Shown: in pieces, positions 54,780 to 64,000 of the stretch
Position numbering within the stretch: position 1 is the first letter of the stretch
How the letters are laid out: each line of letters begins with the position of its first letter
Program-made: the position numbers and the translations under genes
Notes under the pieces: model-generated
Database searches by the model: none
Seen by the model: the letters and a program-made list of their open reading frames with translations, nothing else
What the model was told of the DNA's origin: nothing
Source of the DNA: Selaginella moellendorffii
Taxonomy: Eukaryota; Streptophyta; Lycopodiopsida; Selaginellales; Selaginellaceae
NCBI RefSeq assembly: GCF_000143415.4
Contig: NW_003314275.1
Coordinates: 2,222,697 to 2,286,696, forward strand
Length of the DNA: 64,000 bases
Direction of reading: 5' to 3'

Positions 54780-55850
54780 ATTGGTTTAACAGAGAGTTAG
54801 GGTTTTAGGGCTCGTGGCAATGCGGGACGCGATCTGGGCTTCTCTCGGAGATTCCTCCGCTTGAGCAGGAGGTTCCGCTAGAGCTCTGGAGGTAAAGATC
54901 ATAAATACTTAGGAGATCCATGCGAGGTGGAGGCGCTGCTGGATTTGATAAAATTCGATGGGTGTGATTTTGATGCAGGGATTTGGGACGCTGTCTAGGC
55001 CACGAAGCGAGTGACGTAATTTAGTCGAAGTCGTTGATCTCTTTTTGGACCAAAGGAGAGACGCTATCCAATTTTATTGGTGTTGTGGATGTCTATCTCG
55101 ACTGTGATGGAGATTCGGTACACACTTTCTTTTATTCTTTGTGAGCTCTTATCGGCTTTATCTTTTTTAGATTATTACTTGGGAAAGCCTGACGGGCCTA
55201 CTTGTCACACAGGAGCTGGTTGACTTAAGTTAGTATTATTAACAAGAACTTGAGATCAATCAGTAATTTTTCTCATACGTGCTACATTGATATCCTCCTG
55301 GTTTATGTAAACTGACAATATCGTTCTTCTTCTTCCACTGATATATTTTTTTACAGATTGATGGATTGTCAACTTCTATTTGGAAAGAGTTATTCAACAG
55401 CGAGCCTGATGGGGAAAAGCCGTCGTGGCTATTGCAGACCAGCAGCTGCTTTTAAGGTGTTGTTTGAGCTTTTGTTTGTTTCATGCGTCCGGATCAGAAG
55501 AAACTTTGGCAGGGAGGAAGCTGGTGATCTGTGCAAGACAGACCGAAGGCAAGGAAAGGACTGTATCAGTAATGGCAAGAAGTCGGATCTTTTAACTCAG
55601 CTGGTAAGTGCTTTTCCATTCTGTTTAAGAGCTAACTAACAGGGCTAATCCCATGTGTTTCCCTCACAGGGTCGTAGATGTTGTAAATCCATGGAATGGA
55701 AGTGTTGTCTGCAGCAATAATGCCTTAAAAAAATGGTGTGTGAGTTTGATATTGGAAGGTCGACATGTTGTGTGATGCTGTTTGGCGACTTCCAAAACTT
55801 GACCGAAGCAAACTGTACAAGTATCTAGCACCAACAGGTATTTCACTCTA
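54780..55850 (+). pseudogene. HISN2 fragment 6 (nearly full length, decayed)
   Basis: The 5' UTR (acagagagttagggttttag, 54788), a shortened exon 1, exon 2 (ggaggcgctgctggatttga, 54928; then accaaaggagagac) and exon 3 (attattacttgggaaagcct) are all in HISN2 order. Exon 4 (tcaacttctatttggaaaga) and part of exon 5 (gcagggaggaagctggtgat) follow, then the 3' UTR to agtatgtta at 55855. Many small deletions and stops rule out function. It ends inside the last codons of glyoxal oxidase 2. Confidence 0.85.
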
Positions 55851-57455
55851 GTATGTTACCATCACCCATGTCGCTGTGCCTGGGATTCCATTGTGTAGGG
55901 GAAAGAGCATGTAGAACGATGGTGGAGCGATCACGGCGCTTGGCGGTGCCGAGCTTTTCACAGTAAAGGTGTTCCCGTTTGCTCGTAATGGTGTGGAAAC
56001 CGCTAGTTTGAGCTGCCTCTGCCCTTGAGAGAAGGAGTGCGTGGTAAACGGAGCACTCAAAAGCGTCAACTCGATATCTCCAGTCAAGTTGCCCGGTAAG
56101 GAGACGTCCACCGAGAATGGCATTCCATAGTTGATAACTCCTGGATAGTTAACTAACTTCGGTCTCTGCCAGTCGTTTGCAGGGTCTAGATATGCCGGAG
56201 AGAAAGCTTCTACTCTCAACTCCGTTGGAAACGCTCCCGTGAAAGTGTAGTACTCGTGCGTGTTGCTGCCTGCTACAAGGACTCGGCCGTCTGGAAGAAG
56301 GTTTGCGGTGGAGTGATACATTCTCGGAATGGTACTGGCTGCTTGAGTTTCGAACTTTGAGCTGACCGGATCGAATATGACAGGGTTGAGGCAGGGACTG
56401 GACGCGTATCCCCATCCTTGAGATCCACTTTGCGCTCCGTTGATGATGAGGACTTGGCCGGTTGGAAGCAGAACCATGTCACCCATGTTTCTTCGCGTAG
56501 GCATGTTGAGTATGTTCCAATTTGGATCGCCTGACGTCGCTACCATTCTACCGCAGGTCTGAGAGGCCGGAAGCTGACCAGCTGGATACGCGTAGGCGTC
56601 CTTGTTGCTTCCTCCGCAAACGAGAATTTCGGCATTGGAGAAGCTGTTTGCGCTGTCCAAGGGAAGCATGACCGAGCTTCCGGCGGATGGATAGTTCCGG
56701 GGCTCACCAGGCAGCGTTGGATATCTCCGAAGCACAGTGTTGGTGAAATAGTTGAGGAGAATGGAGTCCCGGTTGGCGAAGACGAACAGGTTGTTGTCCG
56801 GCAGCAGATGCAGGAAGGGATACAGGTTGTTGAAAGTTGGATCGTTCGTCTCCTTGAGAAACGGCAGCTCAAACTGCCCGGCTCCTCTGTCCGGGATGAA
56901 CTCGTAGGAGAAAGCGCTTCTTCCGCCTACAACGATCACGCGGCCGTCTGGCAAGAGCTGATTGCTGGCATACCACCTTCCGGAATGCAAAAACTCGGTT
57001 TTTGATTCCTGCCAGTCGCAGGTGCCCCCGTTCGGACACGGCGTCATGTACCTGACTTTGAAGAAACCATCGAAGTCGCCCCCCGTCTGGAGAAGCGTCC
57101 CGTTCGGCAAGAACTGACCTGAGCTGCACCAAGTGTCCGAGTATATCGACAGAGCTCTGCTGGCCCCGGAGAAGTAGTCGAACATGACCGAGTGCGCGGT
57201 GCAGTCGTGCTTCAAGGTTCGATCGTCGGGGTTGTCTCTGCATCCTCCTGCGGCGAGATTGATCTGCGAGGGGCCGATGTTGGTTCTGTCCAGGAAGATC
57301 GCGTTGCTGAAGTGCGTGACGACCGTGTGCATGCTAGCGACGCCGGCGTTCTGCGCAATGACGTCGAATCGCCCGGGTTGAGCTCTGGTGGAAGAAGAGA
57401 TCAAGACGACGACGGAGAGGAACCAGAGGAAGTTTCTTCTTCCCGGACAGGCCAT
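55848..57455 (-). CDS. Glyoxal/galactose oxidase-like copper radical oxidase, copy 2
   Basis: Single exon, 535 residues from the ATG at 57455 (MACPGRRNFLWFLSVVVLIS, a good signal peptide). The frame stays open up to 57533, but the added residues spoil the signal. It is paralogous to the gene at 29898-31487 over the whole length: AGVASMHTVVTHFSNAIFLD, DTWCSSGQFLPNGTLLQTGG, FSYEFIP, RNMGDMVLLPTGQVLIINGA, RMYHSTANLLPDGRVLVAGS and THSFSQGQRQLKL. The same Tyr, Cys and His Cu-radical ligands are kept. Relative to copy 1 the last residues differ (VMVTY then stop against VLVTS then stop). The stop and last codon lie in sequence identical to the HISN2 3' UTR repeat. Confidence 0.93.
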   Translation of the reverse strand: MACPGRRNFLWFLSVVVLISSSTRAQPGRFDVIAQNAGVASMHTVVTHFSNAIFLDRTNIGPSQINLAAGGCRDNPDDRTLKHDCTAHSVMFDYFSGASRALSIYSDTWCSSGQFLPNGTLLQTGGDFDGFFKVRYMTPCPNGGTCDWQESKTEFLHSGRWYASNQLLPDGRVIVVGGRSAFSYEFIPDRGAGQFELPFLKETNDPTFNNLYPFLHLLPDNNLFVFANRDSILLNYFTNTVLRRYPTLPGEPRNYPSAGSSVMLPLDSANSFSNAEILVCGGSNKDAYAYPAGQLPASQTCGRMVATSGDPNWNILNMPTRRNMGDMVLLPTGQVLIINGAQSGSQGWGYASSPCLNPVIFDPVSSKFETQAASTIPRMYHSTANLLPDGRVLVAGSNTHEYYTFTGAFPTELRVEAFSPAYLDPANDWQRPKLVNYPGVINYGMPFSVDVSLPGNLTGDIELTLLSAPFTTHSFSQGQRQLKLAVSTPLRANGNTFTVKSSAPPSAVIAPPSFYMLFPLHNGIPGTATWVMVTY

Positions 57456-58119
57456 GGTCGATAGAAACTTTGGTTTGGCCTGGGAGACACGGCAGAGAAA
57501 AGCTCTCAGCGACGAACAGACAGGACAAGGCACTTACAGGCGGAGCGGGAGGCAAGGATCAAACAGACAAAGCCGGGACGAAAATTCCTGCGGTACGCTC
57601 CTCACCGTGTCTGCATTGATGGTGGCGGCGACGCGAGTGAGCGCAATAGTATACAGTATGAGACTCTACTCGCTAAGGACAAGCCTCTGCTGGTATCATC
57701 AATGCCTTAACGCGATTTAATCGTGCTCGCCCTTGACACTACACTCATGCTCGCCAGCTTTGCGTTTTTGCAGGGATATCGCGTGTATCAAAGGAGAGCG
57801 AGATGCTACTCTTCCATTGCCACTGGGGAAGTATTACACGAGAAGGTACGCTTGCTGCCACTTCGTAGAGTTTTTCCATAGTCGCTTTCGTAGTGTTGTT
57901 TTGCTTGCTTGGTCGGGCTTAAAGTGAGAGATCCATTGCTTTGTCTTGAAGTCTCTGGCGCAGAGAGCTTTGCTCACCCCGGCTTTGACTGCAGTGCACA
58001 CAAAGCTCCATCCAGATCTAACGCTTTTCTCAGAGACTTCACTTTTCCTCTCTGCAGCTTTCTTTCGCTCTTTCTGAATCCGGCCCGTCGGTGCTGAAGC
58101 TTCACGTGACTTCCACTTC
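57456..58119. other. Upstream region of glyoxal oxidase 2 and 3' flank of the Rsm22 gene
   Basis: No coding signal. A short AT-balanced intergenic stretch. Confidence 0.45.
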
Positions 58120-60515
58120 TCATTCATACGAATGGATCCTTTCTCGCGATAACGGTATGCGGTTGTCTCGGGTGTCTGCAAAGGCAATGTTTTGAGAGTC
58201 CAGCGAAATAGCAGGGAAAAAGGGAGAGGAGAGATACTTACGTCTGAAGGTCTTGGTGCTACTGGTGGCAGCCCAGAGGTCGCCCCACCGGACCTTTTTC
58301 GCTTCCTTGTGAAGAACCCGGTGCTTGGCGCGTGTCACGGTGAGACGATCAAAGCTTCCGGACGAGCCGTCCGGCGACGTCGAGCGGCAAACGTCCAAGG
58401 TGACGTGTTTGCCTCGCCGGAATGGCTTGAAAATCACCCGGCCCCAGCCACTGCTCATGTTTGCCGCCGTCTCCTTGCATTCGTCGTCGTCACCCTCTTG
58501 TTCTTCGATTTGGTCTTCGTTCTCGTCCTCGCCTGGTTCTTCCTCCATTTTAGTTTCGATGTCTGGTGGAAATTTCTGTTAGATTGAAAGACCAACCTGA
58601 GTTCTCACCACCTTCATCGTCGTCTCTGGTCTCTCTATCTTCGTCGTTTTCATCCTCTAAGTACTCTTCCTCTTCTTCATCCTCGTCTTCCTCATAGTCT
58701 ACAAGTAGGTCGTTTTCTACTGGCTCGTCTTTATCCAGCTGCAGCTCCACATGATCTAGTGGCCAATCCACCCTGTAAAAAGAGCAGCTGTGAGAAATGC
58801 CAAGCCAAAACTTTCAGCTCCAATAACTACCTTGGACGGTGCCCGCGGCGAAGGACCACATAACTGTACTTCTCATCTTCATAGCCACGCAGCATTGTTC
58901 GTGAGTGTTTCTGGAGAAATAATACAATAAACTAAGCAGCAAATGGATTTTCACTGGGATGGATACCTTAGCCATTCTTTGAGTGAACGTTCGTTCAAGA
59001 CGCTGAACAAAGTGGCAAAATACGGTTGTGCCATCCATTGGACAGACACCATCATGTGGACACTGAAACAAAAAAAAATAAATGAAAGCTTGTATCAGTA
59101 ACAAATGGCAACGCAAAGTCCTTACATACCGGTGCAATCACATGAGCACCACCACCGGGTATTTCGACCTCTTCCTCGCTGTGTACTACAAGCTGCTCGT
59201 CTAAGTTTCTTTTATTGCCATCTTCCTCCGAGGTGCCGATCATGGGAGTGTCAGTGGAAGTTGAGCCAGTCAGGAACTTCCGCCGTCTTCGAAGTTTCTG
59301 AGATGCAAATGCTGATTAACACTGTTGGACGATACAAAAGAAATACTTGCCTTTCTTTCTAAAGCCAGGATGTGAGCCCGTATGCCTCGAACTGTCAAAG
59401 ACCCTTCTGATGTTCCCGGTTCGACGATTACCTGCGCTAACCATTAAAAACCCGGCAAATAGAAATTCCTCGCTATGCTTACAAGAATGTCTCGAGTTAG
59501 TGCCCACAGTTGCCGGGCAGTAGTGATTTGTTCTTCAACGGTCGGGAGCTCTCCAATCGCGTGACACTACAACAAGCTCGTTAGAAATGCAATAAGTATC
59601 CACTTACAGAATCGCTTACGGCTATCACAATGTCGTGACCCGAGTGTCGTGTCTTTTTTGATAGAATTCGCAGGGTCTTATGGTTGTGCATAACCGGTGG
59701 ATCCTCCAAATCTAGTACCTAGCATCAGGAACATGTAAAACTGAATTCGCAACTTGTGCAAGTGTACCTTCGAGGATCTTCTTGGATGCCGCAAGCATTG
59801 AAGGAGAAGTCTCTACCATGTTCACTAGCTTAACAGTTTTCGGCCATACTTGAGACATTGCCCTGCGCAAAGAAAAGAATTTTTTAGTGTTTTTTCGAAA
59901 GGTAGCTCTTACCAAATGGAAGTTCCTGGTCCAGAGCCATAGTCCAAAACATTCTCTGGTTTAAAATCAGGCAGCCGCCGAGCAACCTATTGATTGAGAG
60001 AGAGCAAAAAACAAAAACTTTTAAACATAGATCTCCAAGAAAATCATGAGAACTAGTGATACCTCGCTCAAGACAGTGTGGATGACCGAGTAGACCGCTG
60101 GCATTTTCGCAGCAACGTAGGCAGCAACCTGCTTCTCATCGTACCTTGGCTTGAGTCGAGCCGTGCGATATTTCTTTGGAACTGGAGCGAAGGGTCCTTT
60201 ATTTGAGAAGTAATCCTCCACAGCAGCCAGGACTTTCGCCGAGGGCTCGAAAGCAGGAGTGACGGCAGTGGGCGGCTCCTCGCTCTTGCTGCTGAGCATG
60301 AGCGTGTAGTTAAAGACATGCTGCCGAATTTGGTGATTGGAGTAGTCTGGAGGAGAGAAATCGTGAGAAAATCCAAGAATGCGGCTGATTTCCAGCACCA
60401 TACCTGCAAGATATCCCTTAATTGATTCTTGGAGAGGCTCCGGCACGCGCTTAAGGCCGACCGTCTGCTTGGCGAGCCGGCGGAGGAGCCGCGAGCGCAA
60501 TATCTTGCGCACCAT
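58120..60515 (-). CDS. Mitochondrial ribosome assembly factor Rsm22 / METTL17-like methyltransferase fold
   Basis: About ten exons on the minus strand from the ATG at 60515. The first exon (60515 to about 60062) gives a basic mitochondrial leader and a helical N-terminal domain. The next exons carry the SAM-fold motif PENVLDYGSGPGTSIWAMSQ and ETSPSMLAASKKIL, then HDIVIASHAIGELPT and IVEPGT. The cysteine motif CPHDGVCPMDG...FCHFVQRLER matches the proposed 4Fe-4S site of METTL17. A very acidic linker (DYEEDEDEEEEEYLEDENDE) follows. The final exons resemble the C-terminal OB-like part (WGRVIFKPFRRGKHVTLDVC, RAKHRVLHKEAKKVRWGDLW). The family helps assemble the small mitochondrial ribosomal subunit. 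The acidic insertion is longer than I expect. Confidence 0.9.
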
Positions 60516-60643
60516 AGCCGAAAAACCCTAAACCCTAAACCTCTTAAACCCCTTTAATTGGACCATGTGGCGAAATTAAAGGCATTGAATCTCAACGGCC
60601 AGGATCCCTTGAAATTTGGGAAAGAAAGTTTAGGGCAGGAAGG
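60516..60643. promoter_or_regulatory. Divergent promoter with telo-boxes, Rsm22 / NDUFA2
   Basis: Only 128 bases between the two start codons, containing AAACCCTAAACCCTAAACC (about 60524-60542), a double telo-box often found upstream of translation and mitochondrial genes. Both products are mitochondrial, so co-regulation is plausible. Confidence 0.6.
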
Positions 60644-61055
60644 ATGGCTTGGCGCTCGGAGATCTCGCGCCGAGCTCGCGAGCTGCGAATCCTTTTCTGC
60701 CAGACCTCTCCTGGCAGCGAGACGACCAGGTGGGCAGTTTTCCAGCTCCAATCAATCGTTTCTAGAGCTAGGTTTGCAGGGATTACATCCTCAAGAACTA
60801 CAAGCAGCTCAAGACGCTCAATCCCACGCTGCCGATACTTCTCAGGGAATGTAGCGGGATCCAACCACGACTGTGGATTCGATACCGTAAGCTCTCTTCT
60901 CTTCTCCCCCCCAAAACTCTGGTTTGTTCTCACACGATTTGGCACGATTTCTCTTCGCAGCTTATGGAGTGGAGCAAAGCGCCACTCTCGATGGGCTTAG
61001 TGTAGAACAGATCGATGCCAAGCTCGAAGAACTCGTGAAAGACGCTCCAGAGTGA
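60644..61055 (+). CDS. NDUFA2: NADH dehydrogenase (complex I) subunit B8 / NDUFA2
   Basis: Three exons, 60644-60729, 60780-60886 and 60961-61055, in phase, giving 95 residues. It reads [20 protein letters not shown], then [20 protein letters not shown], then [20 protein letters not shown] and [18 protein letters not shown]. This is the thioredoxin-like B8 accessory subunit of mitochondrial complex I, at its usual length. Like other plant B8 proteins it has one N-terminal and one central cysteine (FCQ, REC). No separate presequence is visible, which is normal for this subunit. It shares its promoter with the Rsm22 gene. Confidence 0.95.
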
Positions 61056-61188
61056 TTGGAAGAATGGTGAAAGACGATGGTGTGTATATTCTCAGAATAA
61101 TCTAATAAGTAGAGGAGCAATTGCCACAATTGGGCATTTGGGATCCTCGAGAATGCCTCTTTTCCTATTCTCTTTCTGGTAGCTTGGA

Positions 61189-62928
61189 ATGGCTAGATCA
61201 TGGACGAGGCACAAGCTCTTGGATCTGGCACTGGATTGCGATGGCTTTGCGCGCGCGCTCCGAGCCTCGAGGGACGCAATCGAGGTAGCCGCCCTCCATC
61301 GCCAAATCCTCCACAGCCCACACTGCTGCGATGACAGATTCCTCGCCAATCTCGTCGTCCAGATGTATGGCAAGTGTGGCGATGTGGAATCCGCTAGGCT
61401 CGCTTTCGATTCCATGGAGTGCCCGAATCTCTACTCGTGGGCGATCCTCCTGGGCGTCTATGCCCGCAATGCGCACCTTCGCGATGCCAAGGAAACCTTC
61501 GATCGGATGCCCCAGCGCAACGAAGTCGCGTGGAATTCCCTGCTCACTATGTTTGAGGAGCAGCGGATGATCGACCCAGTGCGCGAGATATTCGATCGGA
61601 TGCCCAGCACCACGGTGGTGTCGTGGTCTTCGATTGTTCGTGCAAATGCCCAGACTGGGCATCTGGGCAAAGCCAAAGCGGTGTTTGATCGGATGCCCGA
61701 GCGGAACGTAGTGGCATGGACGGCTATGGTGTCGGAGTTTGCCTACGCCGATTCGATCGATCTAGCCAGCGAGACGTTCGATCGAATGCCCGGATGGGAT
61801 TTGATCGCTTGGACTGCCATGGTCACTGCCGTTGCCGCTAATGGGCACTTGGGAAGAGCATTTGATCTCTACGACAGGATGCCCGAGAGAGGAATCCCAT
61901 CCCACAACGCGATGATCATTGCGTGCGCTCAAAATGGTCTCGCACGGGAGTCGCAGAAGATCTTCGACGAGATGGGCGATCGAAACATCGTGTCGTGGAA
62001 CTCAATCCTCTCGGTTTGCGCGACCGAGGAGGAGCTCGGCTCGGTGGAGGCGGTCTTTCGATCCATGCCCGAGTGGAGCGTGATCAGCTGGATCGTCCTC
62101 TTGGGAGCTTACGCGAGCGCCGGAAGGATCCCGCAAGTGGAGGAGCTCTTCCAATCCATGCCGGAGCGCGATCTCGTAGCATGGAACGCGATGATCTCCA
62201 GCTATGGCCGCCATGGCTACGTCGAGCGATCGAAAAACACCTTCTCCAGGATGCCCGAGCATGATTTGATCTCCTGGAACTCACTGCTCACGGCCTTCTC
62301 GGCGAACAGCCACCCGAGAGAGGCCCAGGCGGTGTTTGATTCCATGCCCGAGAGGACGACCGTGTCGTGGGCGGCGATGGTGGCGATGAGGTCCCAGCAG
62401 GGTCACCTCGATTCGGCGAGGGAGCTCTTCGATTCGATGCCGGATCGATCGCTGGCGTCCTGGAACGCGATGCTGGCGGGCTACTCGCAGAATGGCCACT
62501 CCAAGCCGGCGATGGAGCTCTTCGCGCTCATGAATCTGGATGGATCCCAGCCCAGCGCGGCCACATTCGTAGAGATCTTGGGCGCGTGCCGCGACACAGG
62601 CAAGGCGGAGCTGAGCTACGGCTACTTCGCCTCCATGGTGGGCGATTTCTCCCTGGATCCCGTGCCCAGGCACTACTGCTGCGTCGTGGACGCGCTCGCC
62701 AAGGCCGGGCACCTCCGCGAGGCCGAGGAGATCATCAAGGGCGTGCCGGGGCTGGAGAGCGCTGGGATCGCGTGGCGGAGCCTGCTGGACGGGTGTAGAA
62801 CACACCAAGATCTCCAGCGGGGGAGCGATGCCGCGAGGATGGCGATCCAGTTCGATCCAGGCGCCGGCGCCTCGTACGCGCTCGTGACGGACGTGTTGCG
62901 CTCTTCGTCTTCCTCCCAAGAACCCTAA
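61189..62928 (+). CDS. Pentatricopeptide repeat (PPR) protein without DYW domain
   Basis: Intronless, 579 residues. The N-terminal part reads ALHRQILHSPHCCDDRFLAN and VVQMYGKCGDVESARLAFDSM. About fourteen 31-residue repeats follow, each ending FDRMPERN-like (FDRMPQRNEVAWNSLL, FDRMPERNVVAWTAMV, FQSMPERDLVAWNAMI). The last part (FVEILGACRDTGKAELSYGY, HYCCVVDALAKAGHLREAEE) is an E-type start, but it ends without E2 or DYW. The repeats bind organelle RNA one base per repeat. Without DYW it would need a partner for editing, or it acts in stability or splicing. Targeting is unclear from the short N-terminus. The uniform short (S-type) repeats are typical of lycophyte PPR genes. Confidence 0.93.
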   Translation: MARSWTRHKLLDLALDCDGFARALRASRDAIEVAALHRQILHSPHCCDDRFLANLVVQMYGKCGDVESARLAFDSMECPNLYSWAILLGVYARNAHLRDAKETFDRMPQRNEVAWNSLLTMFEEQRMIDPVREIFDRMPSTTVVSWSSIVRANAQTGHLGKAKAVFDRMPERNVVAWTAMVSEFAYADSIDLASETFDRMPGWDLIAWTAMVTAVAANGHLGRAFDLYDRMPERGIPSHNAMIIACAQNGLARESQKIFDEMGDRNIVSWNSILSVCATEEELGSVEAVFRSMPEWSVISWIVLLGAYASAGRIPQVEELFQSMPERDLVAWNAMISSYGRHGYVERSKNTFSRMPEHDLISWNSLLTAFSANSHPREAQAVFDSMPERTTVSWAAMVAMRSQQGHLDSARELFDSMPDRSLASWNAMLAGYSQNGHSKPAMELFALMNLDGSQPSAATFVEILGACRDTGKAELSYGYFASMVGDFSLDPVPRHYCCVVDALAKAGHLREAEEIIKGVPGLESAGIAWRSLLDGCRTHQDLQRGSDAARMAIQFDPGAGASYALVTDVLRSSSSSQEP

Positions 62929-63285
62929 ATTCCCTAGAACCCTATAGGTATATTCGAGATTCTGGCGGGAAAGACAGCCAGGTCAATGCCACGTAGGTAG
63001 CTGCGTACACGTGTCGTGGCCGGCAGAGGGTAGGGTTTGTGCTTGGGGATGGATTTTCTTCTCTGGTAGAATCCGCTGGCCGCGGCAGGAGAGTGGCTGG
63101 CTGCGGCGGCGGCGCTCTTGCTCGGTCGGCCATAATGCCGTGGAGAATCATCATCTCGTGACGATTAGGGCTAGAATTCTTCCAAATCCATCCGTTGTAG
63201 CGAGATGCTCGGATCGGATCCAGGGATTTGACGCATCGCGCTTTTCCTCGTCCGCCTCTTCGATTGATCGTTCCAAGTTGCGGCC
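62929..63285. other. Intergenic region between the PPR gene and the ATXR5/6-like gene
   Basis: Contains AACCCTAAA-type motifs at about 62920 and 62938 and the 5' UTR of the next gene. No other coding signal. Confidence 0.4.
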
Positions 63286-63945
63286 ATGGCGGAGCACAAG
63301 ATAATCTTTGTGGAGCCGCCGGCAGGCTGCGAGGAGCGGCGGCGCAGTAAGCGTATGATGGCTTGCCCGAGCGGTCACAGGTACTGCTGCTCGGAGATCC
63401 CGGAAACCCCACGCAAGGCCGTGAGGAAGAGCCCCAAGAAGATTGGAGCCGGGTCGCCGCCGTCGCCTACCAAGATCCGGAATTCGCCCAGATCAAGAAC
63501 AGCTGGGCCGGTGACGAGGAAGATCAAGAGGAGGAACTTGGCGGAGATCTACGAGATCACACCGGCTTGTGAGCTCCCGAAAGAGGAAGAAGAGGATGAA
63601 GACGAGGATGACGAGGAGGATGACTATGAGGAGGTGGACGATGTCAAATGTGGGAATTGTGATCGAGCTAATGATCCACAGAGGTTCCTACTGTGCGATG
63701 GTTGCGATCGTGGCTATCACATGTACTGTCTCTCTCCAATCCTTGTCGCGGTTCCCAAGGGTGACTGGTTTTGCCCGCATTGCTCCAAGGATCGACAGCA
63801 AGTCAAAGGTTGGATTTTTATTCTTTTTCTTTGCTTCCTTCTGATTGATCGATCCGTGGCTCACTTCTTGCAGTGTTTCCCATGGTGCAAAGGAAGCTCA
63901 TCGATTTCTTCGGGATCGAGAAGGTGGAGGAAGAACCAACCAAAG
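63286..63945 (+). CDS. ATXR5/6-like H3K27 monomethyltransferase, 5' part (cut by window edge)
   Basis: Two exons are visible, 63286-63808 and 63874-63945. The gene runs on past the window, since exon 2 ends at a GT donor. After a basic N-terminus and a strongly acidic stretch (EEEEDEDEDDEEDDYEE) comes a PHD finger: CGNCDRANDPQRFLLCDGCD, then RGYHMYCLSP, then GDWFCPHC. Exon 2 begins VFPMVQRKLIDFFGIEK, holding a PCNA-interaction (PIP) box, QRKLIDFF. PHD followed by PIP box is the N-terminal layout of plant ATXR5/ATXR6, which deposit H3K27me1 at replication forks and read unmethylated H3K4. The SET domain must lie to the right, outside the window. ATXR5 (plastid/nuclear) and ATXR6 cannot be told apart here. 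Confidence 0.85.
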
Positions 63946-64000
63946 GTACCAATACAAGTCTACTTCTTTCAGGTTGGTCCAATAGTTCTTGCGCTCGACA

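Noticed and set aside
57456-57533. 26-residue extension of glyoxal oxidase 2
   Set aside because: The downstream Met gives a clean signal peptide; the extension is Cys/Pro-rich and not shared with the paralogue.
1-64000. CRISPR arrays, bacterial operons, rRNA or tRNA genes
   Set aside because: None found. Introns and plant families show nuclear DNA, and the tandem repeats seen are minisatellites or LTR repeats.

Overview
The window reads as nuclear DNA of a land plant, most likely a lycophyte such as Selaginella. The genes have many very short introns (about 50-60 bases), chloroplast and mitochondrial targeting, plant-only families (TatC, FdC1, FtsHi5, PPR, LORELEI-like, ATXR5/6-like) and compact gene islands. 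The species is an inference; no database was searched.

Left island (1-4685): the end of a COP1/SPA/RUP-type WD40 gene, an AT-hook protein, a 3-hydroxybutyryl-CoA dehydrogenase and chloroplast TatC. Then comes a roughly 9.7 kb AT-rich, CpG-poor desert (4686-14377) of decayed repeats. It contains a CpG-rich minisatellite, two related LTR-like direct repeats and a 1029 bp miniature LTR retrotransposon (TRIM) with an initiator-tRNA-Met primer site and flanking direct repeats.

Central island (14378-36243): an FtsHi5-like inactive FtsH, a GH17 glucanase with an X8 domain, an unrecognised gene with a duplicated exon, an AGC VIII kinase, ferredoxin C1, a carboxylesterase, a PNPOx-like FMN protein with two GC-AG introns, a LORELEI-like secreted protein, a glyoxal/galactose oxidase, a polygalacturonase with an extensin-like front domain and the intact histidine-biosynthesis gene HISN2.

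Right of HISN2 (36244-55850) lies the most striking part: an array of HISN2 copies and N-terminal CAMTA (CG-1 domain) copies, mostly repeated head to tail. All HISN2 copies but the first are fragments. Two CAMTA-like copies (44440-46153 and 48238-49798) splice into open CG-1-only proteins without TIG, ankyrin or IQ regions. Others carry deletions, a micro-inversion or a lost splice donor. A second TE-rich AT desert (38240-44240) interrupts the array. The array ends in a second glyoxal oxidase gene whose stop codon lies in HISN2-derived repeat sequence.

Right island (55848-64000): glyoxal oxidase 2, a mitochondrial Rsm22/METTL17-type protein, complex I subunit B8 (NDUFA2) sharing a divergent promoter with it, a PPR protein, and the first exons of an ATXR5/6-like H3K27 methyltransferase cut by the window edge. 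Several 5' flanks carry AAACCCTA telo-box motifs.
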